Numbered from the stretch's first letter, positions 26,166 through 35,369 are shown. The stretch: 64,000 bases of DNA from Microbacterium trichothecenolyticum (GCF_000956465.1 NZ_JYJA01000037.1:1-64000); one strand, 5' to 3'. Notes: a model not told the origin generated them from the letters alone. A program made the numbers and translations.

Positions 26166-28253
26166 ATGACCATCACCGACATCGCCACCGCCTCGGGGTT
26201 CACCCCGGCGCCGGCACCGCAGCATCCGCTCGCCTCGCTCACGCCCGCTGAGATCGAAGCCGTCCGCACGATCGTCCTCGGGCTCGAGTCCACCACCGAC
26301 GCCACCCGGTTCGCCTACGTGGGGCTGGAGGAGGCGCCGAAACCGGAGGTGCTCGCGTGGGAGGCCGGCACCGGCGCCCTGCCGGAGCGCCGGGCGCGCG
26401 TGCAGCTGCTCGACATGCGCTCGGCGCTGTCGCTGGACCTGGTCGTGTCGCTCGCGACCGGCGCCGTGCTCTCGAGCGTCACGCTGGACGGCACGGCCGG
26501 GCAGCTGCCCATCCTGGACGCCGAGTTCGAAGAGGTCGGCGTGATCGCGAACGAGAGCGCGGAGTGGGTCGCCGCCCTGGCGGCGCGGGGGCTGACCTCC
26601 GACGACGTGGTGCTCGTCCCCCTGTCCGCCGGCCACTACGGCTACGAAGACGAGGCGGGCCGGCGCATCCTGCGCACGTTCGCGTTCCAGCAGTTCCACG
26701 CCGCCGACCACCCGTGGGCGCACCCCGTGGACGGGCTGACGGCCTACATCGACGTCGCCGCGCGGGCGGTGATCAAGATCGTCGACAACCCCGGCTACGA
26801 CATCCCGCAGACCAGCGGAAACTACGACGATCCGGAGCTGCAGGGCGCACCGCTCGAGGGTCTGAAGCCCATCGTGATCACCCAGCCGGAAGGGTCGAGC
26901 TTCACCGTCGACGACGAGCACGTGACATGGGGTGAGTGGGAATTCCGGATCGGCTTCGACACCCGCGAGGGGCTGATCCTCCGGCAGCTGACGTTCGCGG
27001 GACGGCCGGTCATGTACCGCGGGTCGATCAGCGAGATGGTCGTGCCGTACGCCGACCCGCAGCCGAACCGGTTCTGGCAGAACTACTTCGACACCGGCGA
27101 GTACCTCTTCGGCCGCTACACCAACGAGCTCGAGCTCGGCTGCGACTGCGTCGGCGACATCACCTACGTCGACGCGATCCTCGCCGACGAGCTGGGGATG
27201 CCGCGCACCGTGCGCAACGGCGTGTGCATGCACGAAGAGGACTTCGGGTCGCTGTGGAAGCACACCGACCTGTTCACCGGGGCGTCCGAGGTGCGTCGGT
27301 CGCGTCGCCTCGTGATCTCGTTCTTCACGACCGTGGGCAATTACGACTACGGGTTCTTCTGGTACCTCTACCTCGACGGCACGATCGAGTGCGAGGCGAA
27401 GCTCACCGGCATCCTGTTCACCTCCGCCTACCCGGGGCCGAACGAGGACGGCTCGCCGTACGGCTACGCGTCCGAGGTCGCACCGGGCCTCGGGGCGCCC
27501 TACCACCAGCACCTGTTCTCGGCACGACTCGACATGACCGTCGACGGCATCGCGAACGTCGTGAACGAGATCGATGCCGTGCGCGTGCCGATCTCGGCCG
27601 AGAACCCGGCGGGCAACGCGTTCACGAAGAGCGTCGTGCCGATCGCGTCCGAGAAGGTCTCGGGCCGCCTCGCCGACGGCGCGCGCAACCGCGTGTGGCA
27701 GATCGCATCGACCGAGAAGACGACGTCGATGGGACAGCCCACCTCCTACGTGCTGTTCCCGACCGAGTCGCCCGTCCTGCTCGCCGACGATGCGTCGTCG
27801 ATCGCCTCGCGCGCCGCCTTCGCCACGAAGAACCTGTTCGTGACGAAGTACGACCCGGCCGAGCGGTACGCGGCCGGCGACTTCGTGAACCAGCACCCGG
27901 GCGGCGGCGGAATCCCCGCGTTCATCGAGGGCGACGAGCCGCTGATCGGCGAAGACGTGGTGCTGTGGCACACGTTCGGGCTCACGCACTTCCCGCGCAA
28001 CGAGGACTGGCCCGTCATGCCCATGGACTACGCGAAGTTCACGCTGAAGCCGTACAACTTCTTCGAGCGCAACCCCACGCTCAACGTGCCCGCGCCTGAG
28101 TCGGCGCACTGCTCGGCCGGCACCGGCCACGTCCACAGTGCGGCCGGTGGCTACGGGCCGACGCCCGGTGCGCACGGGCATGACCCGAGCGCTCACGGGC
28201 ACGACTCGGGCGCCCACGGTCACGCGCACGGCGAGCACCACCACCACGGTTGA
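26166..28253 (+). CDS. Copper amine oxidase (primary-amine oxidase) with His-rich tail
   Basis: 695 residues, start ATG 26166 with a strong AAGGAGA site. It oxidises primary amines to aldehyde, ammonia and H2O2. The TPQ precursor is Tyr393 in the N-Y-D-Y motif. The catalytic base is Asp309 in YFDTGEYLFG, 84 residues upstream as in Arthrobacter globiformis enzyme. Copper ligands are His447, His449 and His602. No signal peptide is visible, so it is probably cytoplasmic. Unusual is the last stretch of about 45 residues, rich in His and Gly (more than ten His in repeated GAHGHD-like units), absent from typical members. Candidate substrates are phenylethylamine, tyramine or histamine. Confidence 0.95.
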   Translation: MTITDIATASGFTPAPAPQHPLASLTPAEIEAVRTIVLGLESTTDATRFAYVGLEEAPKPEVLAWEAGTGALPERRARVQLLDMRSALSLDLVVSLATGAVLSSVTLDGTAGQLPILDAEFEEVGVIANESAEWVAALAARGLTSDDVVLVPLSAGHYGYEDEAGRRILRTFAFQQFHAADHPWAHPVDGLTAYIDVAARAVIKIVDNPGYDIPQTSGNYDDPELQGAPLEGLKPIVITQPEGSSFTVDDEHVTWGEWEFRIGFDTREGLILRQLTFAGRPVMYRGSISEMVVPYADPQPNRFWQNYFDTGEYLFGRYTNELELGCDCVGDITYVDAILADELGMPRTVRNGVCMHEEDFGSLWKHTDLFTGASEVRRSRRLVISFFTTVGNYDYGFFWYLYLDGTIECEAKLTGILFTSAYPGPNEDGSPYGYASEVAPGLGAPYHQHLFSARLDMTVDGIANVVNEIDAVRVPISAENPAGNAFTKSVVPIASEKVSGRLADGARNRVWQIASTEKTTSMGQPTSYVLFPTESPVLLADDASSIASRAAFATKNLFVTKYDPAERYAAGDFVNQHPGGGGIPAFIEGDEPLIGEDVVLWHTFGLTHFPRNEDWPVMPMDYAKFTLKPYNFFERNPTLNVPAPESAHCSAGTGHVHSAAGGYGPTPGAHGHDPSAHGHDSGAHGHAHGEHHHHG

Positions 28254-28256
28254 TCC

Positions 28257-28784
28257 GTGACCGAATTGCTCCACGCCTGGGCCATCGCCCCGGCCGCGAT
28301 CGGCGCCTGCTGTCTGGCGGCCGACCGGGGCCGGGCGCGGTGGTCCGACGCCGTCGCGTCGGCGATCATGCTGATCGCAATGCTCGACGCGGTGACCACC
28401 CGCCTCGTGGCACCCGTCTACTGGGCCGCGCTGCTTCTCTTGTCAGCGATGGCGATCGCTGTCTGGCAACGCCCGCGCCGGAGCAACGGCCGCGCCGCGT
28501 CAGCCCCGGCAACGATGACCGTCCACACCGGACTCGGGCTGGTGGCGATGGCCGCGCTGCAGCTCGGCATGGCCCATCCGCCGGTCGGCGCGAGCGCCGC
28601 GCCGGCGCACGGCCACGGCGGAGACGGCGGAACGCTCCTCGCCGTCCTCCTGCTGGGCGGTGCGGTCGCGTACGCCGCCCTGTCGGCGCTCATGGTCTTC
28701 CGCGCCCATCGGGCCCTGGACCGGACACAGCTGATCTGCATGGGCGCGTCGGTGCTGCTCATGGCGGTCGGCGCGTCGGTCTAG
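28257..28784 (+). CDS. Small membrane protein with His-rich loop, downstream of amine oxidase
   Basis: 175 residues from GTG 28257, 3 nt after the amine oxidase stop. Five or six hydrophobic segments are visible, with an HGHGGDGG loop near residue 122. The architecture recalls the DUF5134-type membrane proteins of actinobacteria, but I cannot confirm the family. Tight coupling to a copper enzyme and the shared His-rich character suggest a role in copper handling or enzyme maturation; this is inference only. Confidence 0.75.
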   Translation: MTELLHAWAIAPAAIGACCLAADRGRARWSDAVASAIMLIAMLDAVTTRLVAPVYWAALLLLSAMAIAVWQRPRRSNGRAASAPATMTVHTGLGLVAMAALQLGMAHPPVGASAAPAHGHGGDGGTLLAVLLLGGAVAYAALSALMVFRAHRALDRTQLICMGASVLLMAVGASV

Positions 28785-28933
28785 TCGCGTACGCCACGGC
28801 GGACTCCGTCCAGGGTTCTCCCAGCGCGATCGATACCGATCCGATATCCGCGCGATTAGGATCGGTCCCGTGGGCGAGGGAGCCCGCACCCCACCCGCGA
28901 CCCGCCCGTTCGAGGGCGGAACAGGAGCCGGCG

Positions 28934-29959
28934 ATGGTCGATACCGCGATGACGGATGCTGCCTCGAAAGGCTCGGGTGCACTCGGGGCCACGACCGCCG
29001 AGGGATTCGCCCGCGTCACCGACGCGATCCTCGATGCGGTCGGCAGCGTCATCGACGGCAAGCCGGACGCGGTGCGCAGCGCCCTGGTGTGCTTCCTCGC
29101 CGAGGGGCACCTCCTCATCGAGGACGTGCCCGGCGTCGGCAAGACCATGCTCGCGCGGGCGCTCGCGACCAGTGTGGATGCCACGGTCCGCCGCATCCAG
29201 TTCACGCCCGATCTGCTCCCCGGCGACGTCACCGGCGTGAGCGTGTTCAACCCGGTCGAGCGCGAGTTCGAGTTCAAGCCGGGTGCGATCTTCGCGAACA
29301 TCGTCATCGCCGACGAGATCAACCGCTCCTCCCCCAAGACGCAGTCCGCCCTCCTGGAGGCGATGGAGGAGCGCCAGGTCACCGTCGACGGGCGCACGCA
29401 CTTCGTGCCCGAGCCCTTTCTCGTCGTCGCGACGCAGAACCCGCTCGAGATGGAGGGGACGTACGCCCTCCCCGAGGCGCAGCGCGACCGCTTCATGATG
29501 CGCATCTCGATGGGCTACCCCGACGCGCGGTCGGAAGCCCTGATGCTGCGCCAGCGCGACACGGTCAACCCGCTCGACGAGCTCAGGTCGGTCGTCTCGG
29601 CCGAGGAGGTCGCCGGTCTCGTGGCGTGGGCGCGGGCGGTGCACGTCGCGCCCGCGATCGAGGACTACGCCGTGGCCCTCGCGCAGGCGACCCGCACGCA
29701 CAGCGATCTGCGCCTGGGCGCCAGCCCCCGCGCGACGCTGCAGCTGGTGCGCGCGGCCAAGGTGTGGGCCGCGCTCGACGGTCGGGCGTTCGTCATCCCG
29801 GACGACATCACGGCGCTCCTCGCCCCCGTGTTCGCACACCGACTCATCCCGACCCGCGCCGCGGGCGGCGCCCGGGGGTCGAGCGCCGCAGATGCGATCG
29901 CGACGATCCTCGAGCGCATCGCCGCGACCGTGCGGGTGCCGATCGCCGCACGTCAGTGA
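28934..29959 (+). CDS. MoxR-family AAA+ ATPase
   Basis: 341 residues from ATG 28934 (CAGGAG site). Walker A is DVPGVGKTM (residues 64-72), Walker B/DEIN is at 127-130 (VIADEINRSSPKTQSALLEAMEE), and sensor 1 lies in VATQNPLEMEGTYALPEAQRDRF. MoxR proteins act as chaperones for metal insertion or protein activation. It starts a three-gene operon with DUF58 and transglutaminase-like genes, a widely conserved arrangement. Confidence 0.94.
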   Translation: MVDTAMTDAASKGSGALGATTAEGFARVTDAILDAVGSVIDGKPDAVRSALVCFLAEGHLLIEDVPGVGKTMLARALATSVDATVRRIQFTPDLLPGDVTGVSVFNPVEREFEFKPGAIFANIVIADEINRSSPKTQSALLEAMEERQVTVDGRTHFVPEPFLVVATQNPLEMEGTYALPEAQRDRFMMRISMGYPDARSEALMLRQRDTVNPLDELRSVVSAEEVAGLVAWARAVHVAPAIEDYAVALAQATRTHSDLRLGASPRATLQLVRAAKVWAALDGRAFVIPDDITALLAPVFAHRLIPTRAAGGARGSSAADAIATILERIAATVRVPIAARQ

Positions 29960-29966
29960 GCGAGCG

Positions 29967-31226
29967 ATGAGAAGCGTGTGGCCGCTGACCGTCCGGGGCA
30001 CCGGAGCGCTGGTCCTCGCGATCGCGTGCTTCATCGTGGCGAACGAGGCGAGCATCGTCGAGCTGATGTACTTCGGCATCCTGCTGTTGGCGGTCGTGGT
30101 CGCGAGCATCGCCTCGCTGTATGTCGGGCGCCGCTCCGACGCGGTCACCCGGGCGCTCGTCCCGGACGTCGTCCCGGTCGGAGGTGACGCACGCGTGTCG
30201 GTGCGCGTCGAGGTGCGCACCGCGCTGCCCACGGCGCCGGGAACCTGGCGCGACGCCCTGCCGAAGGGGCTGCGCGGCAAGGCGGAGGGCGCGTTCCCCG
30301 CACTCGGCTCGGGGCTGCGCGGCGGCGAGCGCGGCGGTGCCCGCAGCATCGACCTGATGTACACCGTCACCGGAGCGCGGCGCGGAGTCCACTCGCTCGG
30401 GCCGCTCACCGTGCGGTCGTCGGATCCTTTCGGGCTCGCCCGGCGCACCGTCGTGTTCAGCCAGCGCACGCCGGTCACCGTGGCGCCGGCCATCGTCGAG
30501 CTGCCGCCGCTCGTCGATTACGCGGGCGCCACCGGCGGGATGCTCCACACCACGACCGATCAGCTCGGCCAGGGCGCCGACAACCTCGTCGCGCGGCCGT
30601 ACGCCCCGGGCGACTCGATGCGTCGCATCCACTGGCGGGCGACCGCCCACCGCGACGAGCTCATGGTGCGCCAGGAGGAGCAGGAGTCCACGCCCGAGGC
30701 GGCGGTCGTGATCGACCGCGCCGCGCTGCGCTGGTCTCCTGAGGCGCTGCGCGCTCCGGGCGCCGACCCCGGCTTCGAAGCCGGCATCTCGGCGTGCGTC
30801 TCCGCGGTCGCGCGCCTCGTGCACGACGGCTACGCCGTGGAGGTGCTCGACACGGAGGGAACCGTGCTCGTCGACCGGATCGACGGCGGGGACATGACCG
30901 AGGTCGACGCCATGCTCGTGCACTTCGCGACGATCACGGCACACCGCGACGACACCCTCCCGCGCCTGTCGCGGCTGTTCGCAGGGGCGTCGACGGGTCC
31001 GATCGTGCTCATCGTCGGTCGGCTCGACCCGGCCGATGCGGTGGCCGTCGGCCCCGTGTCGCACCACAGCACGCTCCCGCTCCTCCTGTCCGCGGCGCCA
31101 GTCGGCGACGCACTGGACATCGCGGCGGATCACGGCTGGCACGTGGCGGCGATCGGTCCCGACCGCGACCTGGGTAGCGCATGGGCGAACGCGATCGGAC
31201 GGGGGGTGCACCATGTCTTCGGCTGA
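29967..31226 (+). CDS. DUF58 domain protein
   Basis: 419 residues from ATG 29967, 7 nt after the moxR stop. Two N-terminal transmembrane helices (about residues 9-45) are followed by a soluble domain with the DUF58 hallmark RPYAPGDSMRRIHWRATAHRDELMVR near residues 208-233, and then a von Willebrand A-like fold. DUF58 proteins are usual partners of MoxR; their molecular role is not settled. The 3' end overlaps the next gene by 14 nt. Confidence 0.92.
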   Translation: MRSVWPLTVRGTGALVLAIACFIVANEASIVELMYFGILLLAVVVASIASLYVGRRSDAVTRALVPDVVPVGGDARVSVRVEVRTALPTAPGTWRDALPKGLRGKAEGAFPALGSGLRGGERGGARSIDLMYTVTGARRGVHSLGPLTVRSSDPFGLARRTVVFSQRTPVTVAPAIVELPPLVDYAGATGGMLHTTTDQLGQGADNLVARPYAPGDSMRRIHWRATAHRDELMVRQEEQESTPEAAVVIDRAALRWSPEALRAPGADPGFEAGISACVSAVARLVHDGYAVEVLDTEGTVLVDRIDGGDMTEVDAMLVHFATITAHRDDTLPRLSRLFAGASTGPIVLIVGRLDPADAVAVGPVSHHSTLPLLLSAAPVGDALDIAADHGWHVAAIGPDRDLGSAWANAIGRGVHHVFG

Positions 31227-33492
31227 GACAGGGCGCCAGGCACGTGCGCGCGGCGGGGAGCGACTGCTGACGTTCGCGATCCTTGCGGCGCTGCTCGCGG
31301 CCTTGCTGCCGGTCGTCCGGGTCATCGAGCCCGGGTGGTGGCTCGTCGCGGCCCTCGCGCTGTCGGCCATGGTGCTCGCCGCCGGGTACACCGCCCGCCT
31401 CTACCGCCTCCCCGCGGTCGCCGTGACCCTCATCGAGGTCGCGGTGTGGGTCGTGTTCATGACACTGATCTTCCTGCGCGACACCGCCCTGCTGTGGGTG
31501 ATCCCGACGCTCGACACCTTCCGCGCGGTGCCGATGCTGGTGCAGGCCGCGATGGAGGAGATCACCATCGGCGCGGCGCCGCTGGAGCCGACGCGGTCGC
31601 TGGCGTTCGTCGTCGTGGGGTCGATGGGGCTCCTCACGATCATCGTCGACCACGTCGTCGTGACCGCACGGATGCCGCTGCTGGCGTCCGTCGGCATCGT
31701 CGCGGTGTCGCTCATCCCGGCGATCGCCGCGCCGAGCAAGGTCGACGTCATCGGGTTCGTGTTCCTCGCGGTCACGATCCTGTTCCTCCTGCGCTCGGAG
31801 ACGCGCTCGAGGGAGAAGCCGACCGAGCGCGAAGCGGAGCGCACCGCGGGCGTCCCCGCGACCGCACTCGGCATCGGCGCGATCGCGATCGTCGTGGCTG
31901 TCGTGGCCACGCCGGTGCTGCCGCAGCCCGGTGCGCGGGCTGGATCGGGCCTTGGACCCGGTCCGGGGATCGACGCGACGCTGCAGCTCGGAGACGACCT
32001 GCGCCGCCCGCAGGAGATGGAGGTCCTCCGGGTCCGCACGAACGCGCCGTCGGTGCCGTATCTGCGTGCGACGACCCTCTCCCGTTTCGACGGCGGGGCG
32101 TGGGAGCCCGATCGTTCGCAGACCGTCTCGCTCCAGAGCGAGCGCGCGTTCGGCGTCGTCGACTCCGGCGACGACATCCGCATCGGCGAGTACACGGCGA
32201 AGATCGACGTGGTGAACCTCGACTCCCAATGGGCGCCCGTGCCTTACCCGGCGGTGGGCATCACCGGGCTCGGCGGGGGCATGTGGGGCGCGGTCCCTTA
32301 CAACCACACGGTGGCCACGACCGGCGGCTCGACGCAGGGCCAGTCCTACGAGGTGGCGTACGACGTCCCCCGGCCGTCCCTGGAGCAGGTGCGGGCCGCG
32401 GTGTCGGTGGGTTCGCAGGTGCGCGACGAGACGACGCAACTGCCCGACGACATCCCGCCGATCATCGGCGAGCTGGCGGTGCAGCTGACGGCCGATGCCA
32501 CCACGGACTACGACCGGCTGACGGCGCTGCAGCGGTGGTTCCGCGGCACCGACTTCCGCTACTCGCTCGAGTCGCCCGTCGAGGACGGGTTCGACGGCAG
32601 CGGGGCCGAGGCGGTGGCGCGGTTCCTGGAGGTCCGCGAGGGCTACTGCATCCACTTCGCATCGGCGTTCGCACTCATGGCGCGCACGCTCCACATGCCG
32701 TCGCGCATCGTGGTCGGCTACCTGCCGGGCACGCCGACCACCGACACCATCGACGAACAGCCGGTCTTCTCGGTGTCGAGCTCGCAGCTGCACGCCTGGC
32801 CCGAAGTGTTCTTCGAGGGCATCGGGTGGATCCCGTTCGAGCCCACCTCGGGCCTCGGGGTTCCCACGACCTTCTCGTCGGAGCTCACGCTTCCTGGCCA
32901 GACCGCCGACCCCGACGCCACGACTCCTCAGACGAACCCCACCCCGACGGCGCGCGGCGACCAGGCGCAGATCGACCTCGAGGAACAGCGGCAGAATGCG
33001 TCGGGCGGCACGTCACAGGACGCCCTCGACCCGCTGCCGATCCTCGGCGTGGTCGCGGCCATGATCGTGCTCCTCGCGCTCCCCTTCCTCATCCGGGAGC
33101 TGCGCCGCCGACAGCAGGATGCCGCCGCCCGGGGCGGCGACGCGGCGGCCGCGTGGCAGTCCGTCCAGGAGGCCGCAATCGACGTCGGCATCCCCGTGCC
33201 CGCGAGCGAGACGCCGCGCGCGTTCGCCGGCCGACTCGTCGCCGAGCACGGGGTCGCGGCATCGGAGATGAACACGGTCCTCCTCGCGATCGAGCGCGCC
33301 AGCTACTCGCGCGCCGGAACCCGCTCGTACTGGATGGGAGACGCGGCGGCCGATGCCGCAGCATCCGTCCGAACATCCCTGCTCGCATCTGTGCCGCCTT
33401 CGCGCCGCATTCTCGCGCTGTTGGCGCCGCGTTCGCTCGTGATCCGGCCCGGCAGCGTGTACGCCGGGACGGCCCCGGTTCGGGCACGGTAG
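31213..33492 (+). CDS. TgpA-like membrane transglutaminase-family protein
   Basis: 759 residues from ATG 31213, preceded by GGGGGG and lying inside the end of the DUF58 gene. The N-terminal half has about six transmembrane helices (DUF3488 type). The extracytoplasmic transglutaminase core has Cys479 in REGYCIHFASAFALMARTL and His527 in SSQLHAWPEVFF; the third catalytic position falls in the GWIPFEPTSG segment, where Glu replaces the usual Asp, a variant seen in this family. A last transmembrane helix (about residues 612-632) and DUF4129-like tail follow. Likely an envelope-modifying peptidase or transglutaminase. Confidence 0.9.
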   Translation: MSSAETGRQARARGGERLLTFAILAALLAALLPVVRVIEPGWWLVAALALSAMVLAAGYTARLYRLPAVAVTLIEVAVWVVFMTLIFLRDTALLWVIPTLDTFRAVPMLVQAAMEEITIGAAPLEPTRSLAFVVVGSMGLLTIIVDHVVVTARMPLLASVGIVAVSLIPAIAAPSKVDVIGFVFLAVTILFLLRSETRSREKPTEREAERTAGVPATALGIGAIAIVVAVVATPVLPQPGARAGSGLGPGPGIDATLQLGDDLRRPQEMEVLRVRTNAPSVPYLRATTLSRFDGGAWEPDRSQTVSLQSERAFGVVDSGDDIRIGEYTAKIDVVNLDSQWAPVPYPAVGITGLGGGMWGAVPYNHTVATTGGSTQGQSYEVAYDVPRPSLEQVRAAVSVGSQVRDETTQLPDDIPPIIGELAVQLTADATTDYDRLTALQRWFRGTDFRYSLESPVEDGFDGSGAEAVARFLEVREGYCIHFASAFALMARTLHMPSRIVVGYLPGTPTTDTIDEQPVFSVSSSQLHAWPEVFFEGIGWIPFEPTSGLGVPTTFSSELTLPGQTADPDATTPQTNPTPTARGDQAQIDLEEQRQNASGGTSQDALDPLPILGVVAAMIVLLALPFLIRELRRRQQDAAARGGDAAAAWQSVQEAAIDVGIPVPASETPRAFAGRLVAEHGVAASEMNTVLLAIERASYSRAGTRSYWMGDAAADAAASVRTSLLASVPPSRRILALLAPRSLVIRPGSVYAGTAPVRAR

Positions 33493-33533
33493 CGGAGCAG
33501 GGTAGGATGGTCGGCGGCCCTCCGGGGCCTCCT

Positions 33534-33618
33534 GGAGGATTCGCCTAGTGGCCTATGGCGCACGCTTGGAAAGCGTGTTGGGTGCAAGCCCTCGGGGGTT
33601 CGAATCCCCCATCCTCCG
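33534..33618 (+). tRNA. tRNA-Ser (anticodon GGA)
   Basis: The acceptor arms GGAGGAT (33534-33540) and ATCCTCC (33611-33617) pair fully, followed by G73. The anticodon loop is CTTGGAAAG, giving GGA, which reads UCC and UCU. A long class II variable arm and the GGTTCGAATCC T-loop are present. The terminal CCA is not fully encoded. Confidence 0.97.
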
Positions 33619-33623
33619 CACCT

Positions 33624-33650
33624 GCGATCCCAGTGTTTTCAAGGGATCGC
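33624..33650 (+). terminator. Hairpin after tRNA-Ser
   Basis: GCGATCCC (33624-33631) pairs with GGGATCGC (33643-33650) around an 11-nt loop that contains TTTT. Its place 6 nt after the tRNA suggests termination or a 3' processing limit of the tRNA transcript. Confidence 0.6.
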
Positions 33651-33812
33651 GACTCCTTCGAAACAGAACCAGACGCGTGGCGTTCGGCGACCTGACGCCC
33701 CTGCCTCCGCCCACTGCTCGCTCAGGTCGCCCGCCGAGCGACCAGGCTGAGAGCACGCCGGTCTCCGGGTCGGAGGTGCATGCGCGGCGGTTGGGTGTGG
33801 CAGAGTGCTCGC

Positions 33813-34367
33813 GTGCCGTCACCCCAGTCACTCAGTGAAGAAGACCGTCGGCGGGTCGCAGCGTGGGCGGCCGACTGCGCAGAACGGGTGCTGCCGGTGT
33901 TCGAGGCGGAGGCCCCGCACGACGACCGGCCCCGTGACGCGATCGAGCGTGCTCGAGCCTTCGCCCGCGGCGAGCTCGCAGCGGCGGCCGAGATCCGGCT
34001 CCGATTCGTCGCCGGCCGTGCCGCGCACTCTGCGACAACGCCCGCAGGCGTCGCAGCTGCACGGGCTGCCGCACAGGCTGCCGCTGTCGCACACATGGGT
34101 GCGCATGCGCTCGGCGCGTCCGCCTACGCAGCCAGGGCCGCCGGGTCGGCGTCCGACCGCTCCGACGGCGCTGCCCACGAGCTTGCATGGCAGCTGAAGC
34201 AGATGAGCCTCGAAGTAGCGGCTGCGCTGCGAAAGCTGCCCCTGCTGGGCGACGATACTGCGGGACCGCTCGGGCCAGGTCTCCTGGCTTCCGGTGACCT
34301 CGGACAGCACATCAGACAAATACAGGCGATGCTGCGCACCACCGCCGACGACGCCGGCGCCCGATGA
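33813..34367 (+). CDS. Imm5-like putative immunity protein
   Basis: 184 residues from GTG 33813; an in-frame ATG at 33780 is possible. It is helical and Ala-rich, with the hallmarks of the Imm5 immunity family: WAADCAERVLPVFE, DDRPRDAIERARAFARGE, and repeated AARAAAQAAAVAHMGAHALGASAYAARAAG. Imm5 members are usually found beside polymorphic toxins. No toxin, secretion gene or partner is visible here, so it is an orphan. A CAGAGT box 6 nt before the GTG matches the leaderless pattern seen elsewhere in the window. Confidence 0.72.
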   Translation: MPSPQSLSEEDRRRVAAWAADCAERVLPVFEAEAPHDDRPRDAIERARAFARGELAAAAEIRLRFVAGRAAHSATTPAGVAAARAAAQAAAVAHMGAHALGASAYAARAAGSASDRSDGAAHELAWQLKQMSLEVAAALRKLPLLGDDTAGPLGPGLLASGDLGQHIRQIQAMLRTTADDAGAR

Positions 34368-34419
34368 TCGACGTCTGCCGATCTTCGGATCTCTCGCCGA
34401 GCGGCTCGTGTCCGGAGCC

Positions 34420-34944
34420 ATGGTGAACACATCTCGCATCGACCGACTCGAGGTCGCCGTCGGCGGCCTTTCGCGAGCCGAACTCAGACGCACCCTCGCC
34501 TCTCGAAACATCCTTCTCAACGCGCACGCCGAAACTCTGCTCGACGCTGAGGTCTTCGACAAACGCAGCCCCCACATCATCGCGGTCACCGAACGAACTG
34601 TCGCTGACCTCGGTCGCCCTCATGGCGCGCCGCTCCCCGACATCCTCGAGCTCGGTCGGAATCTCGGGCTGGCGCTCTGTCCTGCCGAAGCGGGCCCCTA
34701 CCTGCGATTGGCTCTGAACGATCAAGCGACATCGGCCGACGCGACGATGTCGACGGGCAAAGCTCCCGACGGCTCACTCACCGTGGCATCCGAACCGCTG
34801 AGCGCTGACGACGACTATCCCAAAGGCTTCTATCTGCGAGTCGTCGACGGGCGCGCTTGGCTACGCGGCTATCGATGCGACGACGAGCACATCTGGTCCC
34901 CAGGCGATCGGTTCGTGTTTCAGGCGAACTCACCTTCTCCCTGA
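34420..34944 (+). CDS. Hypothetical protein
   Basis: 174 residues from ATG 34420 (GGAG directly upstream, short spacing; in-frame starts exist further upstream to 34294). The N-terminal part (residues 7-60) looks helical with LSRAELRRTLASRNILLNAHAETLL, and the C-terminal part is beta-like and ends GYRCDDEHIWSPGDRFVF. No signal peptide or membrane segment. I do not recognise the family. Codon use is less GC-biased than in flanking genes, and it lies 52 nt after the Imm5-like gene, so the two may form a small acquired unit. Confidence 0.6.
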   Translation: MVNTSRIDRLEVAVGGLSRAELRRTLASRNILLNAHAETLLDAEVFDKRSPHIIAVTERTVADLGRPHGAPLPDILELGRNLGLALCPAEAGPYLRLALNDQATSADATMSTGKAPDGSLTVASEPLSADDDYPKGFYLRVVDGRAWLRGYRCDDEHIWSPGDRFVFQANSPSP

Positions 34945-35188
34945 ACCGCCCACGCCCCGCTCGCTCATCGACCGCGACTCGCGCGACCACCGACCCGATG
35001 GGCGAACGGGTAGTCAGTGCGCCCGAGGGGTCGACGACGTCTCTGCCGACCCGCAGCCGCCCAGCGACGACAACCTGGACGGCCTCGCGCGAGCCACCCT
35101 CGACGTAGACCGCGCAGGGGGCGATGGGCCGGGTGCCGCCCATCGAGCATGCGTTCGACCCTCCGAGCGCCGGCGGGCGAATCGATGC
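34945..35188. other. Gene-free stretch 5' of the Trp-rich unit
   Basis: No convincing gene. A minus-strand open frame runs through it, with a segment (about 35110-34950) that has GC-rich third positions and could be a remnant, but it has no ribosome-binding site or recognisable domain and overlaps the plus-strand 34420 gene. I leave it unassigned. Confidence 0.4.
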
Positions 35189-35217
35189 TGTCCCCCGAAC
35201 GGGGGACACGGTAGGGT
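35189..35217 (+). promoter_or_regulatory. Palindromic operator overlapping a promoter
   Basis: TGTCCCCCG (35189-35197) and CGGGGGACA (35200-35208) form a 9-bp-arm palindrome with an AA centre. A TAGGGT -10 box (35212-35217) starts 3 nt later, so the palindrome covers the spacer and would block polymerase if bound. Two more GGGGACA half-sites occur downstream near 35404 and 35422. The regulator is unknown. Confidence 0.55.
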
Positions 35218-35224
35218 GGGCGAC

Positions 35225-35296
35225 GTGAGCTCGCGGGGACCCTGGGATCTGGCCCCGTGCGACACCGATCTGGGGATCTGGGGCTGGGGCCACTGA
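35225..35296 (+). CDS. Leaderless Trp-rich 23-residue leader-type peptide
   Basis: A GTG-started frame of 23 codons, 7 nt after the TAGGGT box. The peptide has three Trp, two of them in IWGWGH at the C-terminus, plus PWDL near the start. A small hairpin (GCGCA with TGCGC, about 35306-35320) and then a strong terminator hairpin follow. Trp codons followed by alternative hairpins are the layout of a trp attenuator. No trp gene or other plus-strand gene follows, so it is either an orphan attenuator, a small RNA, or a functional peptide. Confidence 0.45.
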   Translation: MSSRGPWDLAPCDTDLGIWGWGH

Positions 35297-35330
35297 CTCC
35301 CTGTGCGCAACTACCTGCGCATGAGACGGC

Positions 35331-35369
35331 CCCTCGGACGCCGCAACTAGTGCTTGTGGCGTCCGAGGG
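35331..35369 (+). terminator. Strong hairpin terminator or attenuator
   Basis: The arms 35331-35346 (CCCTCGGACGCCGCAA) and 35354-35369 pair over 16 positions with one G-U, around a 7-nt loop, and are followed by ACCTTTGCCTT. It is one of the most stable hairpins in the window and closes the Trp-peptide unit. Confidence 0.7.
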
